Source: Macrothele yani | Lineage: Eukaryota > Arthropoda > Arachnida > Araneae > Macrothelidae | Reading direction: 5' to 3' | NCBI GenBank assembly: GCA_039090855.1 | Contig: CM076990.1 | Location: 198,591,232-198,655,231, forward strand | DNA length: 64,000 bases | Notes under the pieces: model-generated | The model's database searches: none | What the model was told of the DNA's origin: nothing | The model's input: only the letters and a program-made list of their open reading frames with translations | Translations under genes and position numbers: made by a program | In this document: positions 10,760 to 21,621 of the stretch, piece after piece | Layout: the number at the start of each line of letters is the position of its first letter | How positions within the stretch are numbered: position 1 is the first letter of the stretch

Positions 10760-11480
10760 TGAAAAATTCAGGATCGTCGGTTTTGCGGAATTTCAGTTTA
10801 ATTAAGGAAAATCCTGAAATAAATGGAGTTTCTGATTACGGAAAATCTGTAAAAATACGGGTTAAAATAAACTGGCACTTTTAAAAACGGAAATTTCTGA
10901 AAAAGATGGACACCTACCAGCAACTTTGCCGCACGTTATTTTTAGAAATTTTTCGTGAATTCACACCACTTATTTTTTACACTGTAACGCATATTGGTGA
11001 AAAAAAACCGGAATCGTTGAGGAACAGTAGTAGAAAGAAGAAATCACCTATTCCTACACACACAAATGGTTTAAGATTCGAGCTTTCTGTGATGAATGAG
11101 GTTTAAGATTCGAGCTTTCTGCGAGCCTAAAATATTAATGGGTTCAGTGGGACGATTAGTACAATCTCTTCCCCTCCTCCAAGTCAATTTTCCCGTTTTA
11201 GGTAGTTAAGGTCGTAACTAATTAACTTTTGCATTTACTTTGGTTTTCGAATTTTCGTAAAAAAATTTATAACAGCTAAACTTTGACGTGAATTTAGAAG
11301 TAAAATATTCTATTGATTTGGTTTCAGCGGAATGGGAAGGAACAATAGTTGATATACTCGTATTCCCCCGTCAGAGTACATTTCCTTTTCATTAGATGAG
11401 TACGACCCACCTCTGCCTCTTAAAGTAAGCTTCTGGACTGGTTTCCTGATGCTTGTTTTAATAGAAGTTCATTCTTTACC
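10760..11480. other. No recognised feature
   Basis: AT-rich sequence with short A and T runs. A short direct duplication (GTTTAAGATTCGAGCTTTCTG) at about 11070 and 11101 is the only local structure seen. Confidence 0.5.
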
Positions 11481-11486
11481 TATATA

Positions 11487-12710
11487 CACTATCTACCAAC
11501 AAGTAATTGGACACCTGTGATAGCAAAGGAAAACGAAGTTTATTCACCTTCAATAGTTGGTGGAGCCTCCACGAGCGGTGTTTACAGCTGCGACCCTCCG
11601 GGGCATACTCTCAACCAGGCATTGTACGACGGCTAGCGGTATTTTCTTCCACTCGGCTTGGAGAAGACAGGTCAGTTCCTTCACCAATTTCGGACGGTGG
11701 GGGTACCCCTTAAGTCGACGCTCCAACTCGTACCAGAGGTGCTCGATAGGGTTAAGGTCCGGGCTCTGCGCAGGCCAGTCCATTCGATTTACCCCATTGT
11801 CACCATACCAAGCCATGGTGGACCTCGCAACATGACAGGTGGCATTGTCATCCTGAAAGTAACATGGGTCCACCCCGTAAAACTGCCACAACGTAGGAAG
11901 CGCATGGTCATCCAGAATGGTGCAGTAGGTCCCGGCGTTGAGTCTACCAGGAATTGCGACCAAGGGTCCCGTGCCATACCAGGAGAAACACCCCCATAGC
12001 ATAATTCCACCGCCACCGAACTTCACAGTTGGCACAATACATTCCGACAGGAGGCGTTCTCCAGGCAGACGCCAAACCCAGACCCTGTCATCCGAACGGT
12101 AGAGGGTGAACCTTGATTCGTCGCTCCAGAGAACCTGTTTCCACTGTTCAACGGTTCACTGTCGACGTTCTTTGCACCACGTTAGCCGAGCAGCGCTATT
12201 GGACTTTGGTGATCAAAGGCTTGTGGGCGGCAGCACGTCCATGACAACCGAGCAGATGGGATTCCTTACGGATGGTATTCATCGAAAGAACACTTCCGGA
12301 TGCCTGTTGAAACTCCTCGCGGATGTGGCCCATCGATTTGGTGGGGTTCTTAGGAATTTCTCTGGCCTGCACCCGTCGGTCTCTAACTCCCAGTTTTGTG
12401 TGTCTACCGGGTCGGGGCACATTCCGACAGTCACCTCTCATCTTCCACTTGCCAATCACGTAGGCCACTGTCGATTTTGGGTACTTCAACTAGCTGGATA
12501 TGTCACGTATGGATCGGCCATTTCTGTGATACCCGACGATTACAGCTTTCTCGAAATCAGACAGCTTCGAACTGTGTGGTAACTTACATGCATGCGACTG
12601 GTTGCGTTGTTGTTTCCCACACGATATTTAACGGCGACGGCCGTGACGTCTATCAGGACCGCAGATATCGTCGATTGCAGGGATGTCCAATTACTTGTTG
12701 GTAGATAGTG
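11487..12710 (-). mobile_element. Tc1-like element with intact terminal repeats
   Basis: Terminal inverted repeats starting CACTATCTACCAACAAG lie at 11487 and end at 12710, about 27 bp each and perfect, flanked by TA on both sides. Length is 1224 bp, normal for Tc1-like elements. The transposase is on the minus strand and carries a TAG stop at 12490-12492, a frameshift near 12195 and a stop near 12158. Perfect ends with a broken gene suggest a fairly recent copy that could move only with help in trans. Confidence 0.93.
11550..12600 (-). pseudogene. Tc1-like transposase pseudogene
   Basis: The minus strand starts near 12600 with a helix-turn-helix (KLSDFEKAVIVGYHRNG) and continues through a KSTVAYVIGKW segment and a PRPGRHTKLG linker. 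After the frameshift come [11 protein letters not shown] (first Asp), [39 protein letters not shown] (second Asp) and [11 protein letters not shown] (Glu). The C-terminus ends [20 protein letters not shown]. All three catalytic residues of the DDE triad survive; only the breaks listed for the element disable it. Confidence 0.9.
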
Positions 12711-12713
12711 TAT

Positions 12714-13240
12714 ATATTTGAACAATAAAATACGTGACTGCAATGTATTTTAGGACAAAGTCCTCTATAGTACTGTTACACACGTTGTAGTACATGAGTC
12801 TAGAAAAGATAAATTGACTTCGAAGACAATGGAATATTTATATCTGAACCTAAGAATATCTCTACATGTACAATATATTTACATTAAATTTTGAAAGCCT
12901 ATGTAAGTTACATCCAGTGAGACATAAAAACAGTAATGAGGTATGTGGAGCAACACATATTGCGCTCACCTTATCCCGGCTTCAGTCTCCCTGGTGTGCA
13001 ATCAATCATGCTACTTGTCCAGTGTCCACTGTTGCACCACATCATTAAAAGATATTCAATGTTCAGAGTTCAACACAAACACGAACAACAGCACAATTCT
13101 AAAAGAAGGGGGTGATGAGTTAAAATAATTCAAGACTTGTTAAGACTAGATTACATCGACGCAGCCGGAATTTCAGCAATTGAAATATTTCACTGTTCAA
13201 TGCCAAGTTATTGTAAAGTATCAAAATTAAAAAAGTCAAC
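12714..13240. other. No recognised feature
   Basis: No gene or repeat was recognised between the Tc1 element and the Penelope-like element. Confidence 0.5.
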
Positions 13241-13435
13241 AAGTCGTTCTTTGCTCGCCCGTACGTGTTTTAGGCCCATCTTCAGCAGTCGGGTGCAAGA
13301 GAAACCTATCTGTTTTTATTGTGCTGACTACCTCCATGTCACCAGTCGACTCATCGCCTATTGGTCCTGTATCCGTAAGTAGGTTGGTCTCGTGATTTAC
13401 GACATTTTCTATTGTTGCACCATCTGGTGTTCATT

Positions 13436-13930
13436 TTATGTAATTTCATTATTCATCGTTATTAGATGAGACATTTTCAGTAAATTTAGTTTTATGTACT
13501 TTTCTTCTGTTTCTTTTTCTTTTGTTAGTATGTGCCGCCAGGCAAACGGCAATTCAAGTGGTGTCTGTTCATTGCAATTAAATCTGGTTTTTTCTATCAC
13601 AACAGACTCAGAATACAAAATCTTCTTATGTGTATTATGCGTAGTACATATTTCTGCATTTTCCCACATGGGGATAGAATTATTATTAATGCAATAGGTA
13701 ATAAAAGATGTTCGTTGCTCACCCTTTTTCCAATTTCTCTTGTGCTCTTCCATTCTTGTCTTTAGACGTCTTTTAGTACTACCTATGTAGATGCTATCAC
13801 TATTACCGGTATCATTATTCTTCGTGGGTAAACCGTATACACCTGCTCTATGCATAATTGCGTTATTACTGTAATCGGCGGTAAGGAATTTGTTGTTATC
13901 CATTACAATATCGGCGAATCTTCTATTCAC
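13436..13930 (-). pseudogene. PLE GIY-YIG endonuclease domain
   Basis: The minus-strand translation shows AGVYGL and, after a short spacer, SIYIGSTKRRLKTRMEEHKR, the GIY-YIG nuclease core with its conserved Arg. An EHKRNW segment and a downstream Glu follow. Upstream in the same frame it continues into VNRRFADIVMDNNKFLTADY, the linker that joins RT to endonuclease in PLEs. The domain itself is open, but the parent gene is broken. Confidence 0.82.
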
Positions 13931-14057
13931 TTTATTACATTCCTTTTTTAAAATGCTGCTTAACTGTGGTATATAAGGTAAACGCCCGCAAAACTGTGTG
14001 ATGTTCTCAACGTTATTTCCACTCTTAGGTCTGTTAATATTGATTTTATAGTTTATA

Positions 14058-14653
14058 ACGAAGTAAATTTCTCCGTCATTTTTGGTCTACGCCGGGATTC
14101 AAACCCGAGTCCCCTTATTCCGGAACTAGTCGCTCTACCAACTGAGCTACGCAGACGTTCATTCTGATTGCCATCTGCCTTTATGTCGTGTGCATCCTGC
14201 TGGCAGGTACGTCAATCTCCCCTCCCCCCCGGAAAGAGGGCCGGGGGCATGGCCCACGGGTCAGCCGTGACCATGACCATGAATCGTTTCAGGCAGCCAT
14301 CTGCTGTAGAACGTGCACTTGAGAACTCCCAGTCAATCTGGTGTGTGGAATGCAACATCACACAATTTTTTATTTTTCGAAGCGCTGGAGAAGAGATTCT
14401 CTGATTTTTCCTATCTCGCGGTGTGGAAATAACATCACACCATTGCGAGATCTTGAACGGTCGGGTCATCCGGAAAGTTCGGGCGCCATTATAACGAAGT
14501 AAATTTCTCCATCATTTTTGGTCTACGCCGGGATTCGAACCCGAGTCCGCTTATTCCGGAACACGTCGCTCTACTAACTGAGCTACGCAGACGTTCATTC
14601 TGATTGCTATCTGCCTTTATGTCGTGTGCGTCCTGCTGGGAGGTACGTCACAA
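14058..14653 (-). mobile_element. Composite insert: two SINE-B copies flanking 275 bp
   Basis: Two direct copies of a roughly 160-bp tRNA-derived repeat (14058-14213 and 14489-14650) bracket a unique 275-bp centre. The whole unit interrupts the PLE between KMYRN and YKININ codons. Flanking bases AGTTTATA and AGTTTCTA look like an 8-bp target duplication. Each copy, read on the minus strand, has GCGTAGCTCAGTTAGTAGAG (box A and D arm) and GGGTTCGAATCCC (box B). The direct-repeat layout recalls a terminal-repeat element in miniature, but no primer-binding site was identified. Confidence 0.7.
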
Positions 14654-14654
14654 G

Positions 14655-15660
14655 TTTCTATACATTTTCCAAATATATATTTTATCATATCCAAATGCTA
14701 TGGCTGTTTCCACAATGCACTTCATTTCTGAATGATCCAAACTTCTATTCAACATATGGGAAACGGCTCTTCTAATATATGAATGAAAGGCAGCCTCTTT
14801 ATAATGTTTAGGGTGGACTGAATCATTTGGTATAATTACTGGTACGTAAGAGTCTTTCCTGTATACTAAATAGTTAATACGTCCTTGGTGTTTACAAAGC
14901 AGAATGTCAAGGAAGGGCAATTGTCCATTATTTTCTTTCTCGACAGTAATCTGTATTGTTGGATAGTATTCGTTATATTTTGCAATAAACTTCATTAAGC
15001 TATCTTCTGTATTGCCAGATGACAAGAATGTCATCCACATATCGAAGGAATATCATCGGCAAGTGTTCTTGTCCTTGTTTAAGTACTTCGTTTTCAATGT
15101 GCTGTAGTACGACTTCTGACAACAGGCCCGAAACTGGAGAGTCCACATACGGGATCCAAACTCCTGTCTGTGTATTACTTGATTATATCTGAATAATTGT
15201 TTTCTGCAATTAGGTTGAGTGCAGATATAATACTGTTAACTTCAATCTCTGGAACTCCAACTGCAATCAGTTTCTTACTTACAAGATTAATAGCTTCATG
15301 TGTGGGAGTTTTCGGGTATAATGCAACGACATCAAAGCTCACCATTATACAGACACCAATCTCTATATTTTTAATTGTCTTAATGACTTCTGTAGAATTG
15401 TTTACTGTGCATTCGTGAGTTTTAAAGAAGGGGTTAAGATATCTAAACAGAGCTTTTTCAAGATCTATGGTAGGTGCAATAATTTTATTAACAATAATCC
15501 GAATAGGGCAATCAACTTTATATGTTTTAAATTTTCCAAATATACTGGGTATGAAAGATCCTACTGGTGGATAGGACTTGTTCATGACTTGCAATGGAAG
15601 TCTACTGTGATTTTTTAACATTCCTGATCCTTGGTTCTGAAAAAGAAATTATCCCAAACA
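14655..15660 (-). pseudogene. PLE reverse transcriptase, three frames
   Basis: From 15621 to 15175: PSIFGKFKTYKVDCPIRIIV (fingers), VSFDVVALYPKTPTHEAI (motif A Asp). From about 15180 to 15010 in another frame: PVSGLLSEVVLQHIEN and the catalytic RYVDDILVIW motif C. From 15000 to 14655 in a third frame: KYNEYYPTIQITVEKENN, LPFLDILLCKHQG, LVYRKDSYVP and the HPKHYK segment. Two frameshifts therefore separate three well-preserved parts. The element would be expected to use target-primed reverse transcription. Confidence 0.82.
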
Positions 15661-15699
15661 CCACAAAGCTGTAAAAAAAAAAAAGAGGTAGTCGATATT

Positions 15700-15870
15700 G
15701 AATTTTATCTCGGATCATAGTACTTCTGGCTTAGCCATATGAGTATTTGAAAAGTCACACGTTGGACAGTTGTCTGACATTTACGCTTATTTGAACCGAA
15801 CTGTTATGGTAACTAGAGACTTCATGAAGCCAATTACTGGGCTCATGAAACCTCCAGTAACGATAATACT
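15700..15870. other. No recognised feature
   Basis: Unique-looking sequence between the PLE and the minisatellite. Confidence 0.4.
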
Positions 15871-15874
15871 TCGG

Positions 15875-16085
15875 CGATAGTAATTAACTACCTTACGCGA
15901 TTATTAATCTCCAGACAATAATAACTCATTAACGCGCATGATTAACCATCTCCAAAAAATAAGTCTTTATCTTACGAATTATTAATCTCGAGACCGTAAT
16001 AATTCATTATCTTACACGCATGATTAATCTCCAGAGAAATATAATTCATTATCACATGTGAAAATTAATCTTCAGACAATAATAA
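15875..16085. repeat. Degenerate AT-rich minisatellite, unit about 65 bp
   Basis: The core ATTAATCTCCAGA-AATAAT-ACTCATTA followed by TTAC(G/A)CGCATG recurs about three to four times with substitutions and small indels. Confidence 0.65.
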
Positions 16086-16257
16086 TTGTGCCCTAAAATC
16101 ATAAAGCAGGTAAAAAAAAATCAGGTTCTTGAAATTAATAAAGCCTCTTGTCCAGATAGCAAACTTCTTGAAATCTGCGTCTGAACTGATTCCAGATTTT
16201 ATGTCGTCTACCGTTGCTGTTGCTTAAAACAGAGGATATTTCTAACAGGATGGGAAC

Positions 16258-16325
16258 TTTTTTTTCTTTTTCAGTGGTTATGTTGTATGTACAACCTAAC
16301 CACTGAAAAAAACAAAAAAAAACAA
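16258..16325. repeat. Short hairpin
   Basis: TTTTTCAGTGGTTATGTTGT and its approximate reverse complement ACAACCTAACCACTGAAAAA face each other across 4 bp, with T-rich and A-rich outer ends. No element features were seen. Confidence 0.6.
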
Positions 16326-16439
16326 AACCTGATTGATTCCTTACCTCAAAACGTTCCCTTATACAGTTGCGAAATATATATTTTGTCTGATGTAATTCAG
16401 AAAACAATTAATGATTAACTGCTCTGTACTCTAGAGTCT

Positions 16440-17500
16440 GTTAAACTCATTGTTATTTAAACGAAAGCCTTGTCATTAGCATGGCTTCCGTTTATATCGA
16501 TCAACTGGTAACATTTTACCCTTGGTTAGCCACTTCTCCCCCCCCCCCTCCTTTTTTTTTTAATATGCAGTAGGGAAGTTTTTATGAAGCCGAACTTTGT
16601 GGCAGTTGATTTTAGGTTAACGATTACTTATAACAAACTCTAAATGAGGGTCTTGATCTTGACTTACATGTCACTAGCTCTGTAGCTTCATTTCTATGAT
16701 AGAAGCAGCATAAATGTTGTGTGCTGAGGGCTTATGTTCTGTTATATTTTCCTTTAATGTAAATGTGCCTCAGTTATCGGTTTTGCCTTGTTTCCTCTAT
16801 AAGTAAACTCCTTCTCATCGCAGCTACCGAAGGAACAATTATTTTGCTGACGATAGTTATTTTCACGCGTCTTACTCCCTAAGTTACATCTACAGAGCTA
16901 ATGAGCATCAGACACAGCGTTGTGATGATGACTCCTTCTTAAACTGCGACGTTTGAACGTTTTTATTTGTGACGAGAACAGTATTTGAAGAGTTTAGCGC
17001 CAAAATTTTCTTCCCGTCATAAACCTGCTTCGAAAAGCTGGAATTTTTCTTATGAGCAAAAGTATACTGAATAGCAGCCTTGTACTTTATACAACTCACA
17101 ATTTTACCTAACTCTAAAGAGAGTAATTCTACCGATTAACATCCGGGCACTTACAAATTTTCCCGAATCCCTTTTCCGAATGTAGAAATAGTAGTACAGT
17201 ATATTTGTTATATACAGGAAATGCTATGAGTATTGCTCCCAAGAACTGTTGGTTTTTCTAGTTCATGCAAATTTCCATCACGCAATAAGAAGCATAGTAT
17301 TTGCAGAACCATTTGCTTTGTGTCTCACTCCTTCTACAGAAAAAAATAAAAAATAAAAAAAAATTGGAAAATTTTATCACATTCAGACGAGCAGTCAGAA
17401 ATCCACGCAACTGACCACTCAGCTACCAGAGCACTTACGCTTCCCCTTAATGTAGCAACTTTCACTTTTTAATTAAATCAGAAGCAGATAAAATACTGTT
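16440..17500. other. No gene; a SINE head remnant near 17375-17430
   Basis: Mostly unassigned. The segment GACGAGCAGTCAGAAATCC with CTGACCACTCAGCTACC near 17375-17430 matches the tRNA-like end of the SINE-A variant at 17519-17675 and is a truncated remnant. Confidence 0.45.
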
Positions 17501-17518
17501 GAGAATTTTCATTTCATT

Positions 17519-17675
17519 TTCGGGGTTTAATGACCTTTATGAGCAATTTTATAAGCAATCTCCCGTCCCTAATTTGAGATCAGTGGTTTTCGAGAAGGGA
17601 GGGAGAGCCAATGACGTAAGACGAATAGCCAGAAATCTGCGCAACTGACCACTCAACTACCGGGGCAACTTGCAT
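17519..17675 (-). mobile_element. Old SINE-A variant
   Basis: Antisense SINE-A landmarks: GGTTTAATGACCT, TATAAGCAATCTCCCGTCCC, GAAGGGAGGGAGAGCC, then a diverged tRNA-like head ending CTACCGGGGCAAC. Confidence 0.7.
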
Positions 17676-17693
17676 GATTTATTTATTTATTTA

Positions 17694-17903
17694 TTTTTGA
17701 AAGTTTAACCGCCACCGGGTGCAACTCAATGGGCTACAAGCAGTCGCCTGTTTCTAATTTAGGGCTACTGGTTCCAGGGAAGGGAGAGAGTCAATGCCGT
17801 AAGGCAAAAACAACATCCATGCCTCATCGGGATTCGAACCCGTACCCTTCTCGGACAAATGATCATAAGCCAACGCTTAGACCATTACGTCACAGGGGCC
17901 GCC
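17694..17903 (-). mobile_element. SINE-A copy
   Basis: Nearly full-length antisense copy. It starts AGTTTAACCGCCACCGG, has the GGGATTCGAACCCG box B complement and ends ACAGGGGCCGCC. It is followed head-to-tail by another copy at 17916. Confidence 0.85.
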
Positions 17904-17915
17904 TTTCATGCTTTA

Positions 17916-18148
17916 TTTTATTTTTTTATTTTTTTTTTTTGATTGCAGGTTTAACGACCACCGTGAGCAACTCAATGGGCTATAAGCAGTCGCCCGTCCC
18001 TAATTTAGGGTCACTGGTTCCAGGGAAGGGAGAGAGCCAGTACCGTAAGACAAACACAACATCCATGCCTCACCGGGATTCGAACCCGGACCCCGTTCGG
18101 ACGAATGATCGGAGGCCATCGCTTAGACCACTGCGCCACCGGGGCGGC
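17916..18148 (-). mobile_element. SINE-A copy with 14-bp target duplication
   Basis: Full-length antisense copy with poly-T at its left end and GCGCCACCGGGGCGGC at its right. The flanks CCTTTCATGCTTTA (about 17902-17915 and 18149-18162) form a 14-bp target-site duplication, evidence of LINE-driven insertion next to an older copy. Confidence 0.92.
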
Positions 18149-18164
18149 CCTTTCATGCTTTAGA

Positions 18165-19335
18165 AAAGGAAAATAAAAACTGAAAATGGTGGCATGACCT
18201 AATACGCAGTTCTTTTTAGAAAAGAGGTATGGAGAGCTTAATGAGGACGTTAGCATTTTTCAAGCAGGGAGGAACGCTTTATTCTTAAGGTAAGACAACT
18301 GGTTCCGGTGAATGTAAATAACCAGCACCGAAAAATAAGCACTATACCTTTATGCCATCTCGAAATCAAACCCACGCCGTAGCGTAAGAAGCTTGTCTAA
18401 GTAAGAGAACAGTAGGCGATTATTTTAGCATTAGTTCCGGAGATTTCCTTGTAGGTTGAGCTTGAGAAAAACTAAGAGCTAATAATTTATGATCTGTCAG
18501 TTTCATTTGAAATTTTTTCTTTGTTCAGAGCGGACTTCACACTCCGAAACCCTTAAAATAGAAGTACAAAAGAATATCTCTTTCAATGCTCGGAAGTTGG
18601 TGCGGCCTCGATTTCTGGAGAAAAAGTAGAGAAATCCGTCTTTCCCCGCTTTGACAGAAAGAGACAGTTTCTTAAATTACGTTCTACTTCCGCAGTCCGC
18701 GGAATTTTTGGCTTTTTTCCAGGAGTTCAAGAAGAAATAAGTAAATAACGCAAAAGCACGCTCTCTCATACACATCGGTACATACACAGTCCGCACCCAT
18801 ACAGGCAGCGTGGGAGAGAAAAAAGTGGCAACAGGCGACGACTAAAAATGGGTGATGTTCCGTTTTCTAGTAAACAGAGTAAGTACCCTGTCCTTTCAGA
18901 ACTAAATAGTTTGCTGAGAGGGAAAATGAAGGTGCCTTGAGTGTCTTTGCGACAAGAGGTGTATATCCGGTAGATGACGAGGTTGGTATCTCTTACGTCA
19001 TGCAACAATTGAAAAAGAAAATGGCTTACGTATTTCATTATCGAAAGAGATAATGCCACTTCATAGGAATATTTGCCACTTCATAGGAATATTGAGACAA
19101 AAGCTTTCGTTTCCAGTTGTGTTTTGCATACGATAATTCTTGCACGCATAGTCATTTTTTATTCACTTATACATACGTGTTCAAATTTAGTGACAAACTC
19201 AGGTGTAACTCAATCCTTCCTTCTTAAAATTCTGATGGACTTCTTTTTAGCAAGACTTTCATCGTACGTACTTAAAAAAAAGCGCATTAATCTTGCGTCA
19301 TCTGTTAGATGTTTCAGCTTCAGATGCCAGCAAGA
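18165..19335. other. No recognised gene
   Basis: No family-type coding frame. A 22-bp direct duplication (GCCACTTCATAGGAATATT) near 19050-19092 is the only local repeat noted. Confidence 0.5.
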
Positions 19336-19337
19336 TT

Positions 19338-19550
19338 TTTTTTATTGGAGGTTTAACGACCACCGTGAGCAACTCAATGGGCTATAAGCTGTCGCCTGTC
19401 CCTGATTTAGGGTCACTGGTTCCAGGGAAGGGAGAAAGACAGTGCCGTAAGACAAACACAACATCCATGCCTCACCGGGATTCGAACCCGGACCCATCTC
19501 GGACGAATGGTCAGTAGACATCGCTTAGACCACTGCGCCATAGGGTCGGC
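19338..19550 (-). mobile_element. SINE-A copy
   Basis: Full-length antisense copy: ATTGGAGGTTTAACGACCAC at the left, the box B complement GGGATTCGAACCCGG near 19480, and the tRNA-like 5' end at 19550. A possible duplication TGCCA-(GC)AA-ATTT flanks it. Confidence 0.9.
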
Positions 19551-19599
19551 TGCCAAAATTTCGTATGTATGAAGTAAAAACAATCCCAATATTACGTTC

Positions 19600-19632
19600 T
19601 TTGCAAAAAAAAAAAAAAAAAAAAAAAAAAAA
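19600..19632. repeat. Poly-A tract
   Basis: About 30 consecutive A residues not attached to a recognisable SINE body. Confidence 0.9.
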
Positions 19633-19678
19633 CGAAGCACACAGAAGGAATCATCCAATCAATATGAAAAGCGGTATG

Positions 19679-19905
19679 CCGCCCCGGTGGCGCAGTGGTC
19701 TAGGCGATGGCCTCTGATCATTCGTCCGAACGGGGTCCGGGTTCGAATCCCGGTGAGGCATGGACGTTGTGTTTGTCTTGCGGCGCTGGCTCTCTCCCTT
19801 CCCTGGAACCAGTGACCCTAAATTAGGGACGGGCGACTGCTTATAGCCCATTGAGTTGCTCACGGTGGTCGTTAAACCTCCAATCAAAAAAAAAAAAAAA
19901 AAAAA
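19679..19905 (+). mobile_element. SINE-A, reference copy with 12-bp target duplication
   Basis: Full-length sense copy used here to define the family. It has a tRNA-like head with box A TGGCGCAGTGG and box B GGGTTCGAATCCC, then GTGAGGCATGGA, a TTGTGTTTGTCTT block, CTTCCCTGGAACCAGTGACC, GGGCGACTGCTTATAGCCC, a 3' end TCGTTAAACCTCCAATC and a long A-tail. The flanks AAAAGCGGTATG at 19667-19678 and 19906-19917 are a perfect duplication. RNA polymerase III would be expected to transcribe it from the internal boxes. The body is about 205 bp. It resembles neither the RTE 3' end nor the PLE. Confidence 0.95.
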
Positions 19906-19979
19906 AAAAGCGGTATGTGCAATGTATATGTACAGGAAAAGAAATTATTGCAATTCCAGAGCAGTTGGGCCATTTATTC

Positions 19980-20975
19980 GAGTAAAACAGCTACTACACG
20001 AGTGGAAGAAGTCAATACATTGTGGCGCCACCTTTGGTTCGGATACTAGCGGTTACTCGGCGTGGCATAGACGTATGCAGTTCACAGATGCTGTCCTGAG
20101 GTATAGCATGTCGGATGGTGTCAAAAATTCGGGCCAGTTGCCGACATTCCAAGATGGGCGTAGGTGGCGTCACGTCATACGTCCCAAATATGTTCGATCG
20201 GTGAGAGGTCGGGCGATTGGGATGGCCATGGAAGGGTGTCTACATTACGGAGGCAAGCTTGGGAGATCCCTGCCATGTGTGACCGGGCATTATTCTGTTG
20301 AAAAATTTCTCTGTGACGCTGATATAGAAATGGCAACACAACAGGTCGTAGAATGTCGCCGACGTACCGTTGAGCCGTGATGATGGTACGGAGGACTACG
20401 AAGGCTATCATAACAAATGTCTCCCTAAACAGTTACTACCCGTGTGCTAGCCCCCTGTGTCGTTCATTTCACGGAAAATAAAGGATCCGTGCGCTATCCA
20501 CCTCGTCTCCAGATTCGTATGCGCTGGTCATCGGCGTCAAGTGCGAACCGTGACTAATTACTGAAGTCAACACTACGCCACTAGACACTAAACCACGTTG
20601 ATCAGGCCTGACACCACTGCAACCTGTGAAGGTGATGCTCGCTGGTCACTGATAGGGGGCGGAGTGGCCGTTCCGCAGGTCGTCTGGCAAAAGGTCCGGA
20701 TGGTCGCTTCCGTACCTGTAAGCGACGCAACATGGCCAAGGATGATTGAGAGCGACGGATTCAATTCTGTTCGAGTTGTTCTCACAATCGCTCGATCCTC
20801 GAGTTCCGTCGTTGCCTTCGGCCGTCCACTGCCTGAGTGCCGCTAGGTTGCATCCTCCTCGACCCATTGGCTCCAACATCGTTCGATTACCGCATTGCTC
20901 AGATCCAAATGCTTGGCGATACGGCGACTTGACCAACCGGCCAATCTCAGCCCAATTATACGTCCTCTCCTAAGC
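19980..20975 (-). pseudogene. Tc1-like transposase relic
   Basis: Minus-strand pieces in shifted frames run from an N-terminal helix-turn-helix (20980-20750) through QRIRIWRRGG near 20500, then EIFQQNNARSHMA (second catalytic position reads Asn-Asn where Asp-Asn is usual) and SPDLSPIEHIWDV, to a C-terminus TSMPRRVTASIRTKGGATMY near 19990. No terminal repeats were found. Many frameshifts and stops mark an old copy. Confidence 0.8.
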
Positions 20976-20979
20976 TAGC

Positions 20980-21420
20980 TCAACTACTCGTACCATGCAC
21001 GGATCCGACGTCGAGGCATCCTCACAGTTCGTGGAGGTTAATGCAAGCGCAGTCCGCTATCACAGTTGTCTTTGTATGAGAGCTTTGCTCTTGACATACC
21101 CTCCTCGATGCGCAGCTCCCATGCGTCGTGGTGGGTCGCTATTTAGTCACTGGTCGTTGTTTTTTAATCACTTGTATTCCGCCCTGAGGTAAATACTTGC
21201 ATGCGGAGTTTCATCAGGATCGAACGACTTCACTGAATGAACGACTACTTCGTTTTTTGTGGGGGTTTTTTTGTTTTTTTTTCAAAGAATGTATTTATAC
21301 ATTTTGTCTTTCCGTGAACACGTTATCTATACTTCTATAAGGTGAACTGGCAGAATTTTTCCTGCATCAGTTAGACAGAAATGTGATAAACATTTTCCAG
21401 AAATTATGCCCCATCCATCT
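20980..21420. other. No recognised feature
   Basis: Unassigned sequence, possibly the outer part of the Tc1 relic; no terminal repeat could be paired. Confidence 0.4.
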
Positions 21421-21424
21421 ATTC

Positions 21425-21613
21425 AAATGTGAACAACTCTCTAGGCCGTAAGCAGTCGTCCGTGCCTAATATTAGGCCACTAGTTCCAGGGAGGGGGAAC
21501 AGCCAGTGCCGTAGAAGAGGCGCATCACCCATGCCTCATGGGATACTCGAGCCTTGCCTATCTCGGACGAGCAGTCAGAAACCAGCGCCTGTAGCACTGC
21601 ATCATCGGCGCGG
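21425..21613 (-). mobile_element. Divergent SINE-A copy
   Basis: Antisense landmarks GTAAGCAGTCGTCCGTGCC, CACTAGTTCCAGGGAGGGGG, CCATGCCTCATGGGAT and a terminal ATCGGCGCGGCC. The hAT-type element at 21622 inserted into its end, since the 8-bp target duplication includes GCC from the SINE terminus. Confidence 0.75.
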
Positions 21614-21621
21614 CCATAATC

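Larger units (their letters stand above)
13240..15660 (-). mobile_element. Penelope-like element (PLE), degenerate
   Basis: The minus strand carries a reverse transcriptase (15660 to about 14655) followed by a GIY-YIG endonuclease (13930-13436), the order diagnostic of Penelope-like retroelements. The 5' part of the RT is missing. A 0.6-kb composite insert (14058-14653) splits the linker, and the RT needs three frames. The 3' limit near 13240 is set by a CTGAAGATGGGCC segment that resembles sequences at the ends of other PLEs; this limit is uncertain. Confidence 0.82.

Noticed and set aside
14100..14160. tRNA gene with box A and box B (also 14545-14600 and 54580-54655)
   Set aside because: The tRNA-like body is part of a longer repeated unit (SINE-B) with shared non-tRNA flanks in all three copies, so it is a SINE head and not a cellular tRNA gene.
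19680..19755. tRNA gene at the start of the SINE-A copy, and its many relatives
   Set aside because: Always followed by the same SINE body, A-tail and target duplication.
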